This document shows positions 1 to 8,555 of a stretch of DNA of 54,595 nt, piece after piece. The position numbers and the translations under genes are program-made. The stretch comes from Nitrospinota bacterium (lineage in GTDB: Bacteria > Nitrospirota > Nitrospiria > Nitrospirales > UBA8639): contig JACZVJ010000005.1 in the NCBI GenBank assembly GCA_022572725.1, positions 1 through 54,595 of the forward strand. Direction: 5' to 3'. The notes below the pieces were generated by a model that searched no databases, was not told the origin of the DNA, and saw only the letters and a program-made list of their open reading frames with translations. Position 1 is the first letter of the stretch. Every line of letters begins with the position of its first letter.

Positions 1-55
1 TATTGCATTAGGCTGAATAGGACCTGACTGTGAGATTTAGGGGCTCCCATTCCGT

Positions 56-1981
56 ATGAAAATTCTTTTGCTCGCCCTTGCATGGAGTTTAGGGAACATG
101 GCTGTTCCCGTGTATCTCTTTGCTGAACAACAGGAGGTCTCTCCGACCCAAAGTGAAGAGCAGTCGAAAATCCAATGGTTACTCTGGGGGGAGGAGGCCT
201 TTCAACGTGCAGAGGCCGAAGACAAGCTCATACTTATGGACCTCACAGCCCTTTGGTGCCATGCCTGCCATGTGATGGAGGAAACCACCTATACCGATCC
301 GGATATCATCGCCATGCTGAATGACCGTTTTGTCCCTATTCGGGTGGACACCGATCTCCGCCCAGACATCGAGGCGCGCTACAGGAAGGGTGGGTGGCCG
401 ACTACCAGTATTTTGTTGCCCACGGGAGAAATTTTATTTCAGGCTAATTCCCTAGACCCTGAAGATTTAGGTGAGGCACTTCGGGAATCGGATGTTCTCT
501 ATCGGACTCAAAAGCAGGATTTAGTTCGTTATGCCGCGGAGGTGTGGGCCAAGGTCGAAGCGGCCAGGAAAGCGCGCGTGCACCCGAACGGCCCTGTGAA
601 TTTTGAGGTGGTGGAGCAGTCGGTTCTGATCATGACACAAAGTTTTGACGAGGTGAATGGGGGCTTTCGGGAAGCCCCCAAGTTTTTCGAACCTGAGGCC
701 ATAACCTTGGCTTTTCATTTAGGGCACGAGAGATCAGATGACGCTCTCCGGCGAATGGCCTTACTCACGTTGGATAGGCAGGTACGCCTTGTTGATCCGG
801 TATGGGGTGGGTTTTACCGCTATGCCGAGCAGGCGGATTGGACCGATCCTCATTATGAGAAAATGCTCAATATCCAGGCTTTGAATCTTCAGAATTATCT
901 TGAGGCCTACCAAGTAACCGGGGACCATCAATATAGAAAGGTGGTGGAGGGGACTATCCGATATGTCACCCGGTTTCTTTCGGATCAAGTCAATGGTGGT
1001 TTTTATGCCAGCCAAGATGCCGATGCCAGGGCCCCAGGTCTGCCGGGACAGTTTATAGAAGGGGAGCGGTACTTTGTCCTAGGAGAGGCGCAGCGCCTTG
1101 CAGTGGGAGTCCCCCTGGTGGATCATGCGATCTATACCGGATGGAATGGGATCATGGTCACCAGTTACCTTAAGGTCTATCAGGTTCTTGGGGATAGGCA
1201 CGTTCGTGAGTTTGCCCTGAAAACCCTGAACCGGCTTCACAGGGAACGGTACCGTGAGGGGCGGGGCATGGCCCATGTGATGGTCAAGGGCCAGCTTCAG
1301 GGATTTGGATGGCTCGCGGACCAGGTATTCTTTGCTATGGCCCTCATGGAGGCAGCGGTCACCACGGATGAACAGGCGTACCTTCACAAGGCTGAACTCT
1401 TGGCCGCTGACCTGGTGAGGGATCTCGAGGACTCCAAGGGAGGTGGGTTTTATGATCGGATACCCTCTGGGTCAGACCAAGGGTTGCTAAAATTCCCTCA
1501 AAAACCCCTAGAGGAGAATGTGCACACTGCCCGTTTGTTTTGTGACTTGTTTTATTTGACAGGCAAACCTGCCTACAGAAACCTCGCCGAACGGACTCTC
1601 CAATTCGTTCTCGGAACGTCTGCTCCTCACCCGGTGGCTCTCACAGCGGCAGTCGTGATGCGGTTTCTCTCGTATCCAGTGCATATTGTCGTTGTGGGAT
1701 CGAAAGGCAGCGAAACGGCACAAGAACTCTTTACGCAAGGGCTTCGGATTTATGCACCCGGAAAAATTGTGCGGTTCCTTGACCCCAAGGTTGATTCCTT
1801 AACGATAGGGGAGGTGACCTTTCCCAAGATGGATGAGCCACGGGCTTACATTTGCACGGACCGGCTTTGCTCCCAACCTATTGAAAATCCTAAAGACATG
1901 GGTGACAGCCTTGCCTGGCTGCTCGCAGCCCTCTCGGAAATCGAGCGCCCCGTTCCCCAAATGATGCCCGGGCCGTCTTGA
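56..1981 (+). CDS. Exported thioredoxin-domain protein, YyaL/DUF255 group
   Basis: This 641-residue protein belongs to the YyaL/DUF255 group: a thioredoxin-like domain followed by an alpha/alpha-barrel related to six-hairpin glycosidases. Residues 1-23 are a signal peptide, so it should act outside the cytoplasm. The thioredoxin part (about 40-170) has WCHACHVMEE, with C68 and C71, where most relatives have CHWCHVM, and GGWPTT, the usual cis-proline loop. The barrel shows family blocks GGFREAPKF, GGFYRYAEQ, HYEKML and DADARAPG, so it is full length apart from being slightly shorter than typical members (about 680). The biochemical role of the family is not established; a thiol-redox function is an inference from the Cys pair. 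It lies upstream of the respiratory cluster but is separated from it by 260 bases, so co-transcription is not shown. Confidence 0.85.
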   Translation: MKILLLALAWSLGNMAVPVYLFAEQQEVSPTQSEEQSKIQWLLWGEEAFQRAEAEDKLILMDLTALWCHACHVMEETTYTDPDIIAMLNDRFVPIRVDTDLRPDIEARYRKGGWPTTSILLPTGEILFQANSLDPEDLGEALRESDVLYRTQKQDLVRYAAEVWAKVEAARKARVHPNGPVNFEVVEQSVLIMTQSFDEVNGGFREAPKFFEPEAITLAFHLGHERSDDALRRMALLTLDRQVRLVDPVWGGFYRYAEQADWTDPHYEKMLNIQALNLQNYLEAYQVTGDHQYRKVVEGTIRYVTRFLSDQVNGGFYASQDADARAPGLPGQFIEGERYFVLGEAQRLAVGVPLVDHAIYTGWNGIMVTSYLKVYQVLGDRHVREFALKTLNRLHRERYREGRGMAHVMVKGQLQGFGWLADQVFFAMALMEAAVTTDEQAYLHKAELLAADLVRDLEDSKGGGFYDRIPSGSDQGLLKFPQKPLEENVHTARLFCDLFYLTGKPAYRNLAERTLQFVLGTSAPHPVALTAAVVMRFLSYPVHIVVVGSKGSETAQELFTQGLRIYAPGKIVRFLDPKVDSLTIGEVTFPKMDEPRAYICTDRLCSQPIENPKDMGDSLAWLLAALSEIERPVPQMMPGPS

Positions 1982-2070
1982 TGAAAGGCTTGGGAATTCC
2001 CCAGATTCAAAGAGAAAATCTCCAAATGTAATTAGGGATTCAACGCGTAAATCGCACATGGACAGGTCAC

Positions 2071-2100
2071 TTGACACCCCTCAAAGCTTCTTGTTAAAAA
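2071..2100 (+). promoter_or_regulatory. Candidate sigma-70-type promoter upstream of the CxxH protein
   Basis: A perfect TTGACA at 2071-2076 is followed, after 18 bases, by TAAAAA at 2095-2100, which matches four of six positions of the -10 consensus. It would leave a 5' leader of about 140 bases before the gene at 2244. The rest of the 1982-2243 gap shows nothing else recognised. Weak evidence: pattern match only. Confidence 0.3.
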
Positions 2101-2243
2101 ATATTGCTTCTTCAGTGAAGAGTGTGAAGTGATTTCCATTTTCCCGTTTTCAGGGGAGAATGGCGAGGTGAATTAACCGAGAACCGCGAAGTTTTATTCC
2201 CCCTCGATAGGTCAATGATTATTCTCAACTAGGAGGAAGGATC

Positions 2244-3134
2244 ATGAGGAATCGTTATTCTCTTGCTTTGTCTCTTATCCTCGGGAGCGCCTTGTTGGTT
2301 GCTCCCCTGATTGCCCAGGCAGGTGGAACCATCAAGGGCAAAGTGACGTTTAGTGGGAAAGTTCCACCCTTCAAGTCTACTGGTTCTGCAAACAAGGTGT
2401 TTGATATTGGGAAATTTCCAAATTCAGTGTTCTGTAGTAAAAATGCCAAAGCTAGAAACATTAAAATAGTGCCGGATGAAGAAAAGGGCAAGGGGGCAAA
2501 AAAAGCTACGGGCGAGCGTCTCGTACCAGGGATTGAAGTGGATAAGAACAAGGGATTAAAAAGTGTCGTGGTTGCTGTACGGAGCATTAATGACAAGGAT
2601 TGGGTTAAAAAGGGTTACAAACGCACCGAAGTTTTTGCAAAGCTGTGTGAGTTTCATCCCTTCACAGGTGTTGCGGTGAATAGGAAGTCCAAATCATTTT
2701 ATGTCGAGAACACGGACGATGATCCGATGCTACCTGCAGGGAAAAATGGGGTGCTTCATAATCCTGTCACAAAAGCAATGTTAGGGGTGAAACAACAACC
2801 CATTTTTAACATTGCCTTGCCTAGTAAAGGCAAGAGTTTGTTTAAAAAAATAAATAAAAGACCTTTAAGGATTCCTAAAAAAATTAATAAGAAGAAACCA
2901 GTAGGATTTGTCCGACTTCAATGTGACCAACATGAGTTTATGCAGAACTATTTCCTAGTAGTAAATAATCCGTTTTATGCAAAGGTTAATGACGAGGGGA
3001 TGTTTGAAATTAAAGATGTTCCCGGTGGAAAGCATACTGTTTTAGCATGGCACCCGTTAGCTGGGAATGTATATGCTGATGTTGAGGTAAAGGATGGCGA
3101 AACGGTTGAAGTCAATTTTGACATGAAGAAGTAG
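2244..3134 (+). CDS. Exported protein with CxxH motifs and carboxypeptidase-regulatory-like C-terminus
   Basis: A 296-residue exported protein. A clear signal peptide (residues 1-26, ending LIAQA) and a very strong ribosome site (AGGAGGAAGGATC before the ATG) fix the start. The N-terminal strand GGTIKGKVTFSGKVPP and the C-terminal GMFEIKDVPGGKHTVLAWHP are typical of carboxypeptidase-regulatory-like or transthyretin-like beta-sandwich domains, often labelled methylamine-utilisation-protein-like. Between them lie two C-x2-H motifs, CEFHPF and CDQHEFM (C227, H230, M233); the second has the Cys/His/Met set seen at copper sites, but metal binding is inference. The middle is very rich in lysine. 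The gene stands alone between a possible promoter and a strong terminator, next to the oxidase cluster. Function unknown; a periplasmic metal or redox role is possible. Confidence 0.75.
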   Translation: MRNRYSLALSLILGSALLVAPLIAQAGGTIKGKVTFSGKVPPFKSTGSANKVFDIGKFPNSVFCSKNAKARNIKIVPDEEKGKGAKKATGERLVPGIEVDKNKGLKSVVVAVRSINDKDWVKKGYKRTEVFAKLCEFHPFTGVAVNRKSKSFYVENTDDDPMLPAGKNGVLHNPVTKAMLGVKQQPIFNIALPSKGKSLFKKINKRPLRIPKKINKKKPVGFVRLQCDQHEFMQNYFLVVNNPFYAKVNDEGMFEIKDVPGGKHTVLAWHPLAGNVYADVEVKDGETVEVNFDMKK

Positions 3135-3173
3135 TAATCGCAGTTTTTGACCCCATTCCTGATAACCCTTCAC

Positions 3174-3212
3174 ACAAGGGCAGCAGCTTCCAAAAGTTGC
3201 TGCCCTTGTTTT
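3174..3212 (+). terminator. Rho-independent terminator after the CxxH protein
   Basis: ACAAGGGCAGCA at 3174-3185 pairs with TGCTGCCCTTGT at 3198-3209; the stem extends inward to a four-base loop and is followed by four T. It lies 40 bases past the stop of the preceding gene and separates it from the oxidase run. Confidence 0.8.
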
Positions 3213-3319
3213 CGTTGTGCTCATGAGGTCCCCCGCTTCGCTTGCCTTTGGAACGGAGACCTAGATAAGATTCACTTCCGATTCCGATTGGAGAAAATCA
3301 AGGTTTTTGAGGCTTTACG

Positions 3320-4327
3320 ATGCCACGGGAATTATCGCTTGGGGAGATCTTTCAGATTGGTTACTACTGGGAGACCAAGATTCTCTTGACCGCAGTCAAA
3401 TTGGATCTGTTTTCTGATTTACATGAAACTGCCTTCCCGCCTTCGGAAATTGCCACAAGATTACACCTTGATGAACAAGCTCTGACGCTTCTCTTGAACG
3501 CGCTGGTGGCCATGCGAGTGTTAAGCAAGGAAGAAGACCGATTTTCGAATACCGAGGTTTCCCAAAAACACCTGGTGAAATCCAGTAAAGACTACGTGGG
3601 GCATTTGTTAGTGCTCCATGATGCCGAATGGTCGAATTGGGGGCAATTAGAAGAAACGATTCGGACGGGTCGATCCCCTGTGAGTCAGCATGTCTTTGAG
3701 ACCAATCCGGAAATGGGTGCGAATGTCCTTGCTGTTTTGCATCGGATTGGACGGGAAAGTGGGCCCCGCCTGGCGAAGCGGTTAGATCTGAATGGTGCCA
3801 AACGGTTCTTGGATGTGGGAGGGGGGGCTGGGACTAATGCCATTGCCTTTTGCCAGGAATACCCTGAGCTCACTGCTACGGTGTTTGATCTGCCCCAGAC
3901 GCTCACTGTCACTCGCCGAACAATCCAGGAAGTGGGGTTAGAAGGGAGAATCGCCCTCCTGCCTGGGAATTTTCTCTCGGATTCTTTCCAAGGGCCCTAT
4001 GACATTGCCTTAATGTCCGATATCCTCCATTACCAAGATGGCGAAACCAATGCAGCTCTGGTGCAGAAGGTCTGCCACCATCTTGTAGAAGGGGGGCGTC
4101 TGGTGATTAAGGATCGATTCCTCGATCCTTCTCGAACCAGCCCGGCATGGACCACCGCGTTTGCCGTGCATATTCTGGTCAACACTGAACGCGGGCGATG
4201 TTTTACCAGCCAAGACGCTATGGCCTGGATGGAAGAATCCGGATTCCAGCCAGTTCTGGAACTCGAGCCCCATTCCATCATTCAAGGAATAAAACCCGAA
4301 AAAGGAAAGGGAACGACACATGGTTGA
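3320..4327 (+). CDS. SAM-dependent O-methyltransferase
   Basis: A 335-residue methyltransferase of the acetylserotonin/caffeate O-methyltransferase type. The N-terminal part (about 1-90) is the winged-helix dimerisation domain, including FPPSEIATRLHLDEQAL. The SAM-binding Rossmann part has motif I FLDVGGGAGTNAIAF near residues 163-177, an acidic VFDLPQT after strand 2 and ALMSDILHYQ after strand 4. The substrate is not evident from sequence; family members methylate small hydroxylated metabolites, including quinone and pigment precursors. Its stop codon overlaps the start of the following DUF420 gene by 8 bases, so the two are almost certainly co-translated, which makes a role in cofactor or quinone modification for the oxidase cluster a reasonable but unproven inference. 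Confidence 0.85.
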   Translation: MPRELSLGEIFQIGYYWETKILLTAVKLDLFSDLHETAFPPSEIATRLHLDEQALTLLLNALVAMRVLSKEEDRFSNTEVSQKHLVKSSKDYVGHLLVLHDAEWSNWGQLEETIRTGRSPVSQHVFETNPEMGANVLAVLHRIGRESGPRLAKRLDLNGAKRFLDVGGGAGTNAIAFCQEYPELTATVFDLPQTLTVTRRTIQEVGLEGRIALLPGNFLSDSFQGPYDIALMSDILHYQDGETNAALVQKVCHHLVEGGRLVIKDRFLDPSRTSPAWTTAFAVHILVNTERGRCFTSQDAMAWMEESGFQPVLELEPHSIIQGIKPEKGKGTTHG

Positions 4328-5036
4328 GTGGCTCAAAGAGCCTGGATTCGCGGGGACCTATGCGACCATGGGGGCGGATATTAGCCAGTTCATGGCCACA
4401 TTTTTTACCGTGCTTTTTATTGTAGGGTTCGTCCAAGCCAGAAGAGGAAAAGCCGGTGTCCATCATGGGCTTATGTTAGGTGGCATGACCGCCATGCTGG
4501 CCTTCTTCACCAGTTATTATCTTTTTCGGCAATTGGGTGTCTTGGCGTTTGAGGGAAAGGAAGGGTTTGGCGGCCCCAAGGATTTGTATGAAAATGTGTT
4601 TGTCCCCTTGTTGACCTTTCATATCCTGTTGGTGATTATCGGGTTGATCATGGCCATTTACATGATCGTTCTCGGGTTCCGGGCTCAAACCTTTGTGGCT
4701 GGCCGACGTATGCTTAGAGATGCCGTTCTTCAGACCACCTGGAAACGGATTGGAATTGTTTTTGGGATCCTGACCACCGTGGTGCTCCTTCTGTTTCTTT
4801 CCCGGGTCGCCATGGCTGGGTTTTCTCTGGGGAAACTGAGCGTGTACCTGGGCTTGCTGATTTTGGCTGGCCTGGTGTTCGGCTTTGAGATTACCATTCA
4901 ACGCATCTGGCCAAATGGGGAACGCCGACATCGTGTGCTAGGCCGGTTCACCGTGGCGATTTATTGTATTTTGTTCGTCACCGGGAGCATTACGTATACC
5001 ATGCTCTATATCCTTTATCCCGGGAAGATCGGGTAG
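4320..5036 (+). CDS. DUF420 membrane protein, CtaM (YozB)-like
   Basis: A 238-residue integral membrane protein with about six hydrophobic segments and the DUF420 signature: an HH pair after the first span (AGVHHGLMLGG), a His in the third (LLTFHILLV) and a final ERRHRVLGRFTVAIY block. DUF420 includes CtaM (YozB) of Bacillus, needed for maturation of the caa3 heme-copper oxidase, and these histidines are the conserved polar residues of the family. Here it overlaps the methyltransferase and sits 8 bases before the PCP_red-like gene, in the same run as a bd-like oxidase. By context it is probably an assembly factor for that oxidase; the exact cofactor step is unknown. It is somewhat longer than Bacillus CtaM. 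Confidence 0.75.
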   Translation: MVEWLKEPGFAGTYATMGADISQFMATFFTVLFIVGFVQARRGKAGVHHGLMLGGMTAMLAFFTSYYLFRQLGVLAFEGKEGFGGPKDLYENVFVPLLTFHILLVIIGLIMAIYMIVLGFRAQTFVAGRRMLRDAVLQTTWKRIGIVFGILTTVVLLLFLSRVAMAGFSLGKLSVYLGLLILAGLVFGFEITIQRIWPNGERRHRVLGRFTVAIYCILFVTGSITYTMLYILYPGKIG

Positions 5037-5044
5037 GTGGGAGC

Positions 5045-5524
5045 ATGCAGTGCGCATGTGGCCGGACTCTTGAACTGCAAGAGATTGAGGAATTAGACGC
5101 CTCCGCGTGTTTCATTCGTTTTGATTGCGGGGTCTGCGACTTTCGGCTTGGCCTCGAAGTCGAGCCCAAGCAGGCCTCTCCACTCTTTGATTATATTGTG
5201 TTGACTGATGAGGCTCAGCACATTCTTGATCGAATGCCCCCTTACCTTGAACCTTTGGTTCGAGAAGAGGTTGAACACTACGCCCACCAGAAAGGGGTCA
5301 CCGTCGTGACATCGGCCTTTTTGGCGGAAGCCAGAAATCGCGGGGCTGTATCGTGGAATCCCGAAGCGGAGAGCCGGTTGGCAAGAGTGCCGGCGCCGGT
5401 ACGGGCCATGGCCCGGATGGAGCTGGAACGGACCGCGCTGGATCGGGGGATGTCGGAAGTGACGGTCTCGTTGATGGAGGAAGTCAAAGCTCGCTATTTC
5501 GGGATGCGGCGAGATTATGGGTGA
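5045..5524 (+). CDS. Small protein with Zn-ribbon-like start and two PCP_red-like domains
   Basis: A protein of 159 residues counted from the ATG at 5045, chosen because it follows GGTAGGTGGGAG and begins just after the upstream stop; an in-frame upstream ATG at 4964 would overlap that gene deeply. The N-terminus has paired cysteines (CACG then CGVC), a zinc-ribbon-like layout. Two helical repeats follow: LDRMPPYLEPLVREEVEHYA and LARVPAPVRAMARMELERTA, each ending in a G-x-x-V/E-V-T segment. These resemble PCP_red, the short C-terminal domain of protochlorophyllide reductase subunit B. No pigment synthesis genes are near, so the domain is used for something else, perhaps binding a tetrapyrrole or an assembly partner of the oxidase. 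Function unknown. Confidence 0.7.
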   Translation: MQCACGRTLELQEIEELDASACFIRFDCGVCDFRLGLEVEPKQASPLFDYIVLTDEAQHILDRMPPYLEPLVREEVEHYAHQKGVTVVTSAFLAEARNRGAVSWNPEAESRLARVPAPVRAMARMELERTALDRGMSEVTVSLMEEVKARYFGMRRDYG

Positions 5525-5554
5525 GGAATTTATGCGCAGCCAGTTCTTGACTCC

Positions 5555-5580
5555 TCACGCTTCACGCTTCACGCTTCACG
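5555..5580. repeat. Heptanucleotide tandem repeat (TCACGCT)
   Basis: Three complete TCACGCT units and a partial fourth (TCACG) lie between the PCP_red-like gene and the next membrane protein gene. It is non-coding and could change length by slippage; it lies 19 bases before the next start codon. Confidence 0.8.
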
Positions 5581-5598
5581 GAAGTTAATAGGCTGACC

Positions 5599-6681
5599 AT
5601 GCTTCATCGACTCACCCTCAGGGTTCTTCCAAGTCTCAATGCCGCAGTCACCGAGGCTTCGGTAAGGAAGCGTAAGCGGTGGGTCATGCTGGCTCCGGGG
5701 CTGGTGGCCTTTGCCCTGTACCGGCTTTTTAAATTGGTCTTCCCCCTTTCTGATCCTTTCCTTCTCATCGGTGCCTGTGGAGGGTTTTCCGCTCTAGCGG
5801 CGCTTTGGGCCTACCGTATGGGGAGATCAGAACGCCTGGCGACCGTCATTCGGGAGGATGGCTTCAAGCGGGTAGGGTGGTTGATGGGCTGGATTGGCTT
5901 TGTCTATGGCGTGCAACTGTCCCTTTTGGTTTTAACCTTGTTATACCTGTTTGTAGACTACAATTTTCTTGTACACCCGGATGGCCCTGCCATGATGGCT
6001 CTGATTATTTCCTGTACGGCGGTGTCGAGAGATGCGTTTGAAATAGGACATATACGGCGTCTTGAGCATCAAGGTGGCCAGATAGTGACGTTCCCAGATG
6101 GCCAGGCATTCCGACGGATGGCGCGGATGGAGCCTGCGGCTTTGGCCCGGTGGACGATATTTGCCGCCGCGGGAGGGATAGGGGTGTCCCTGGCTTTAGC
6201 TCTGTTTGGGGAATTTGGACGGGGTGAGTTGGTGCAAACGCTTATTGTCAGTGTAGCCGCCGCGTGCCTCGGCTACGCGGCGTATCTCATGGCCAACTCT
6301 CATTCCGGAAATTGGATTCTGCGGCTGAAATCTCTTGGTTGGGTACAGGGGTTGCGCTTCTGGGCCTGGCCCTGCTTCACCTTTGCGATGACCTACTATT
6401 TAGTTCAAGTTGGGATATTCACCTTTCTTTTGAGAGTGAATGTGACGAATGGCTTGGTTCAAACGTTTCTGGCGGGAACCACAGCCGGCTTGATGGCCTG
6501 CTATTGTTATTATTTGGGCAATCGAGCGTTTGTGGAGTCACAGACCCTCCAAGGGATTCCGGATAATCTACGTAGTTGCCCCTTCGTGATGAAAATTCTC
6601 ACTCAAACGGGTATTGTGTCTGACCCTCAGGACAAGTCCCCGGCGAATTTGGAAGCAGGTCAGCCTCAAAAGACCAGCTAA
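5599..6681 (+). CDS. Polytopic membrane protein of unknown function
   Basis: A 360-residue protein with roughly nine or ten hydrophobic segments, a short basic cytoplasmic start (ASVRKRKRW) and a hydrophilic C-terminal tail. I do not recognise a family. There are no obvious heme-binding CxxCH motifs; scattered His residues (HIRRLEHQ) lie in a loop about 150 residues in. The gene ends 8 bases before the bd-like oxidase start and follows the PCP_red-like gene by 74 bases, so it belongs to the same operon by spacing. An accessory or assembly subunit of the oxidase is the simplest reading, but that rests on position only. Confidence 0.7.
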   Translation: MLHRLTLRVLPSLNAAVTEASVRKRKRWVMLAPGLVAFALYRLFKLVFPLSDPFLLIGACGGFSALAALWAYRMGRSERLATVIREDGFKRVGWLMGWIGFVYGVQLSLLVLTLLYLFVDYNFLVHPDGPAMMALIISCTAVSRDAFEIGHIRRLEHQGGQIVTFPDGQAFRRMARMEPAALARWTIFAAAGGIGVSLALALFGEFGRGELVQTLIVSVAAACLGYAAYLMANSHSGNWILRLKSLGWVQGLRFWAWPCFTFAMTYYLVQVGIFTFLLRVNVTNGLVQTFLAGTTAGLMACYCYYLGNRAFVESQTLQGIPDNLRSCPFVMKILTQTGIVSDPQDKSPANLEAGQPQKTS

Positions 6682-6689
6682 ATCATTCC

Positions 6690-8555
6690 ATGCGATTGCC
6701 CCTATACCTGAAGATTGGCTGCTTTTTGGGCTTGGTCCTCCTTGGACCGACCGCCGTTGGGGCCTTTGAAGACCCGCCGGCTCTTTCGCAGGTCTCGAAA
6801 GATTTGTATTACCAGACGGAAGGAGTTCCTCAGGGTCCAGCAGCTCCGGACGTTCGATCCGTCTATCCCCGGATCAGTTATGTCGATAATCGGGTCTTGG
6901 TGTGGGTGGTGACCCAGCAGCATACCTACTTTGGTGGTTTTGTGTTGGCCTTACCGCTATTTTGCGTGCTCCTCGAATTTCTTGGGTTGTTCCGGCGAGA
7001 TCACGAGTCCGCCAAACGGTTCGACGGACTCGCTCGTGACCTCCTGCGAGTGGCCCTCATAGCCCTGTCTATCACGGCCATATTGGGCAGCGTAATGCTC
7101 GCGCTATTTATACTTCTGTACCCCGGTTTTATGGGTTATATGGGCGCGACGTTTAGAAGCATGATGCCGCTGTACGCCGGAGTGTTTCTTGGGGAGTCCC
7201 TCTTGCTCATCCTTTACTATTACAGTTGGGACTGGTTGGCCAGCCGGACGCAAAAGTGGGTGCACATGACCATTGGCGTGGTGGCGAATGGCATGGGGAT
7301 TATCCTCTTGCTGCTTGCCAATTCCTGGGCGTCCTTTATGATGGCCCCGTCTGGGGTGGATGCAGAAGGCCGATTTCTCGGCAATATCTGGCATTTGCTG
7401 CACTCCCCCTTATGGAATCCGTTAAACGCCCATCGGTTTTTGGCGGATATCATGTCTGGGGGCGCGGTGGTCGTGGCGTATGCGGCGTACCGGTTTTTGA
7501 GCGCGCGCTCAGAGAAAGAGCGTGCGTATTATGATTGGGTGGGATACGTGTTTATTGTTGTGGTCGTCTGTGCCCTGTTGCCAATGCCCTTTGCCGGCTA
7601 TTGGTTGATGCGTTCCGTGTTTGAGTTTCGCCAGCAGATGGGGATCACGATGATGGGCGGGTTGCTTTCATGGCTCTTTGTCCTTCAGGCCATTACGGTT
7701 GGGGTCTTGTTCCTGGGCATTAACTATTATATTTGGCAGTCCCTGGGCCGGATTCGCGGTGGGGACCGATTTAATCCGTATTTCAAGGCCATTGTGCTTG
7801 CCCTGATGATTTGTTTTCTCGTGTGGTTTACCCCTCATACCGTTGCGATGAGCCCCAGCGAGATGAAGGCCATGGGTGCGGCGCAGCATCCGGTCATTGG
7901 GCAATTTGGGCTCATGTCGGCTAAAAACGGCGCGATCAATGTCATGATCTGCCTTACCGCCATGAGTTTTTTCTTGTATCGAAGAGCGAATCGGGAGTTG
8001 ACGATTTCCTGGGTTCAGGCTGGGAACATTGCTCTCGCAACCTTGTTTTTCATCGGCATGGTTAATGTCGTGTGGCTGGCGATTTATGGATTTTATATTC
8101 CTGCCCATGTTCGGGTGGGGCTTTCGGTGCCTCAAGGGGCGACGACGGCGACCGTGGTCCTCGGCGGCTTGTGGATTAATCACCTGATGCTCAAAGGTTC
8201 TCGGATCAAGGGACCGATCCAGTGGGGAAAGATCTCGGTTCGAGGGATGGTGGCGTTGTTTGGGGTCGCGGCAGCGTTTACGTGGGTCATGGGGTTGATG
8301 GGCTATATTCGATCGGCGGGGAGGTTAGGCTGGCATGTGAATGAGTTGCTCCCAGATCTCTCTCCTTGGGCCTTTACTCCGACCTTGGCCTTTGCCGCCA
8401 AAATGGTCACGGTCAATATGGTCGTGTTTTGGGCTTCCGTGTTTGTGGTGTTTTGGCTGGCCAACCGTGATCGGCGATTCGTTGAAGAAGGGGTTTCGGC
8501 CCAGGCCAACAGAATACCCCTCGTTCAACCATTGCCCAGAGAGGAATCAGCATGA
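6690..8555 (+). CDS. Cytochrome bd-like oxidase large subunit, paralog A
   Basis: A 621-residue polytopic protein with about 14 spans, related to CydA but longer and distinct, of the kind annotated in Nitrospira as a bd-like terminal oxidase. An N-terminal signal/anchor (to about residue 25) is followed by TQQHTYFGGFVLALP, whose His is placed like the N-terminal heme ligand of CydA, then GNIWHLLHSPLWNPLNAHR, PFAGYWLMR, RQQMGITMMGG and PHTVAMSPSEMKAMG. All of these blocks recur in paralog B at 12287. No CydB partner is encoded here. It is flanked by an 8-base gap to the membrane protein gene and a 4-base overlap with the DUF3047 gene. Oxygen reduction is inferred from family; heme and metal content need experiment. 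Confidence 0.85.
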   Translation: MRLPLYLKIGCFLGLVLLGPTAVGAFEDPPALSQVSKDLYYQTEGVPQGPAAPDVRSVYPRISYVDNRVLVWVVTQQHTYFGGFVLALPLFCVLLEFLGLFRRDHESAKRFDGLARDLLRVALIALSITAILGSVMLALFILLYPGFMGYMGATFRSMMPLYAGVFLGESLLLILYYYSWDWLASRTQKWVHMTIGVVANGMGIILLLLANSWASFMMAPSGVDAEGRFLGNIWHLLHSPLWNPLNAHRFLADIMSGGAVVVAYAAYRFLSARSEKERAYYDWVGYVFIVVVVCALLPMPFAGYWLMRSVFEFRQQMGITMMGGLLSWLFVLQAITVGVLFLGINYYIWQSLGRIRGGDRFNPYFKAIVLALMICFLVWFTPHTVAMSPSEMKAMGAAQHPVIGQFGLMSAKNGAINVMICLTAMSFFLYRRANRELTISWVQAGNIALATLFFIGMVNVVWLAIYGFYIPAHVRVGLSVPQGATTATVVLGGLWINHLMLKGSRIKGPIQWGKISVRGMVALFGVAAAFTWVMGLMGYIRSAGRLGWHVNELLPDLSPWAFTPTLAFAAKMVTVNMVVFWASVFVVFWLANRDRRFVEEGVSAQANRIPLVQPLPREESA

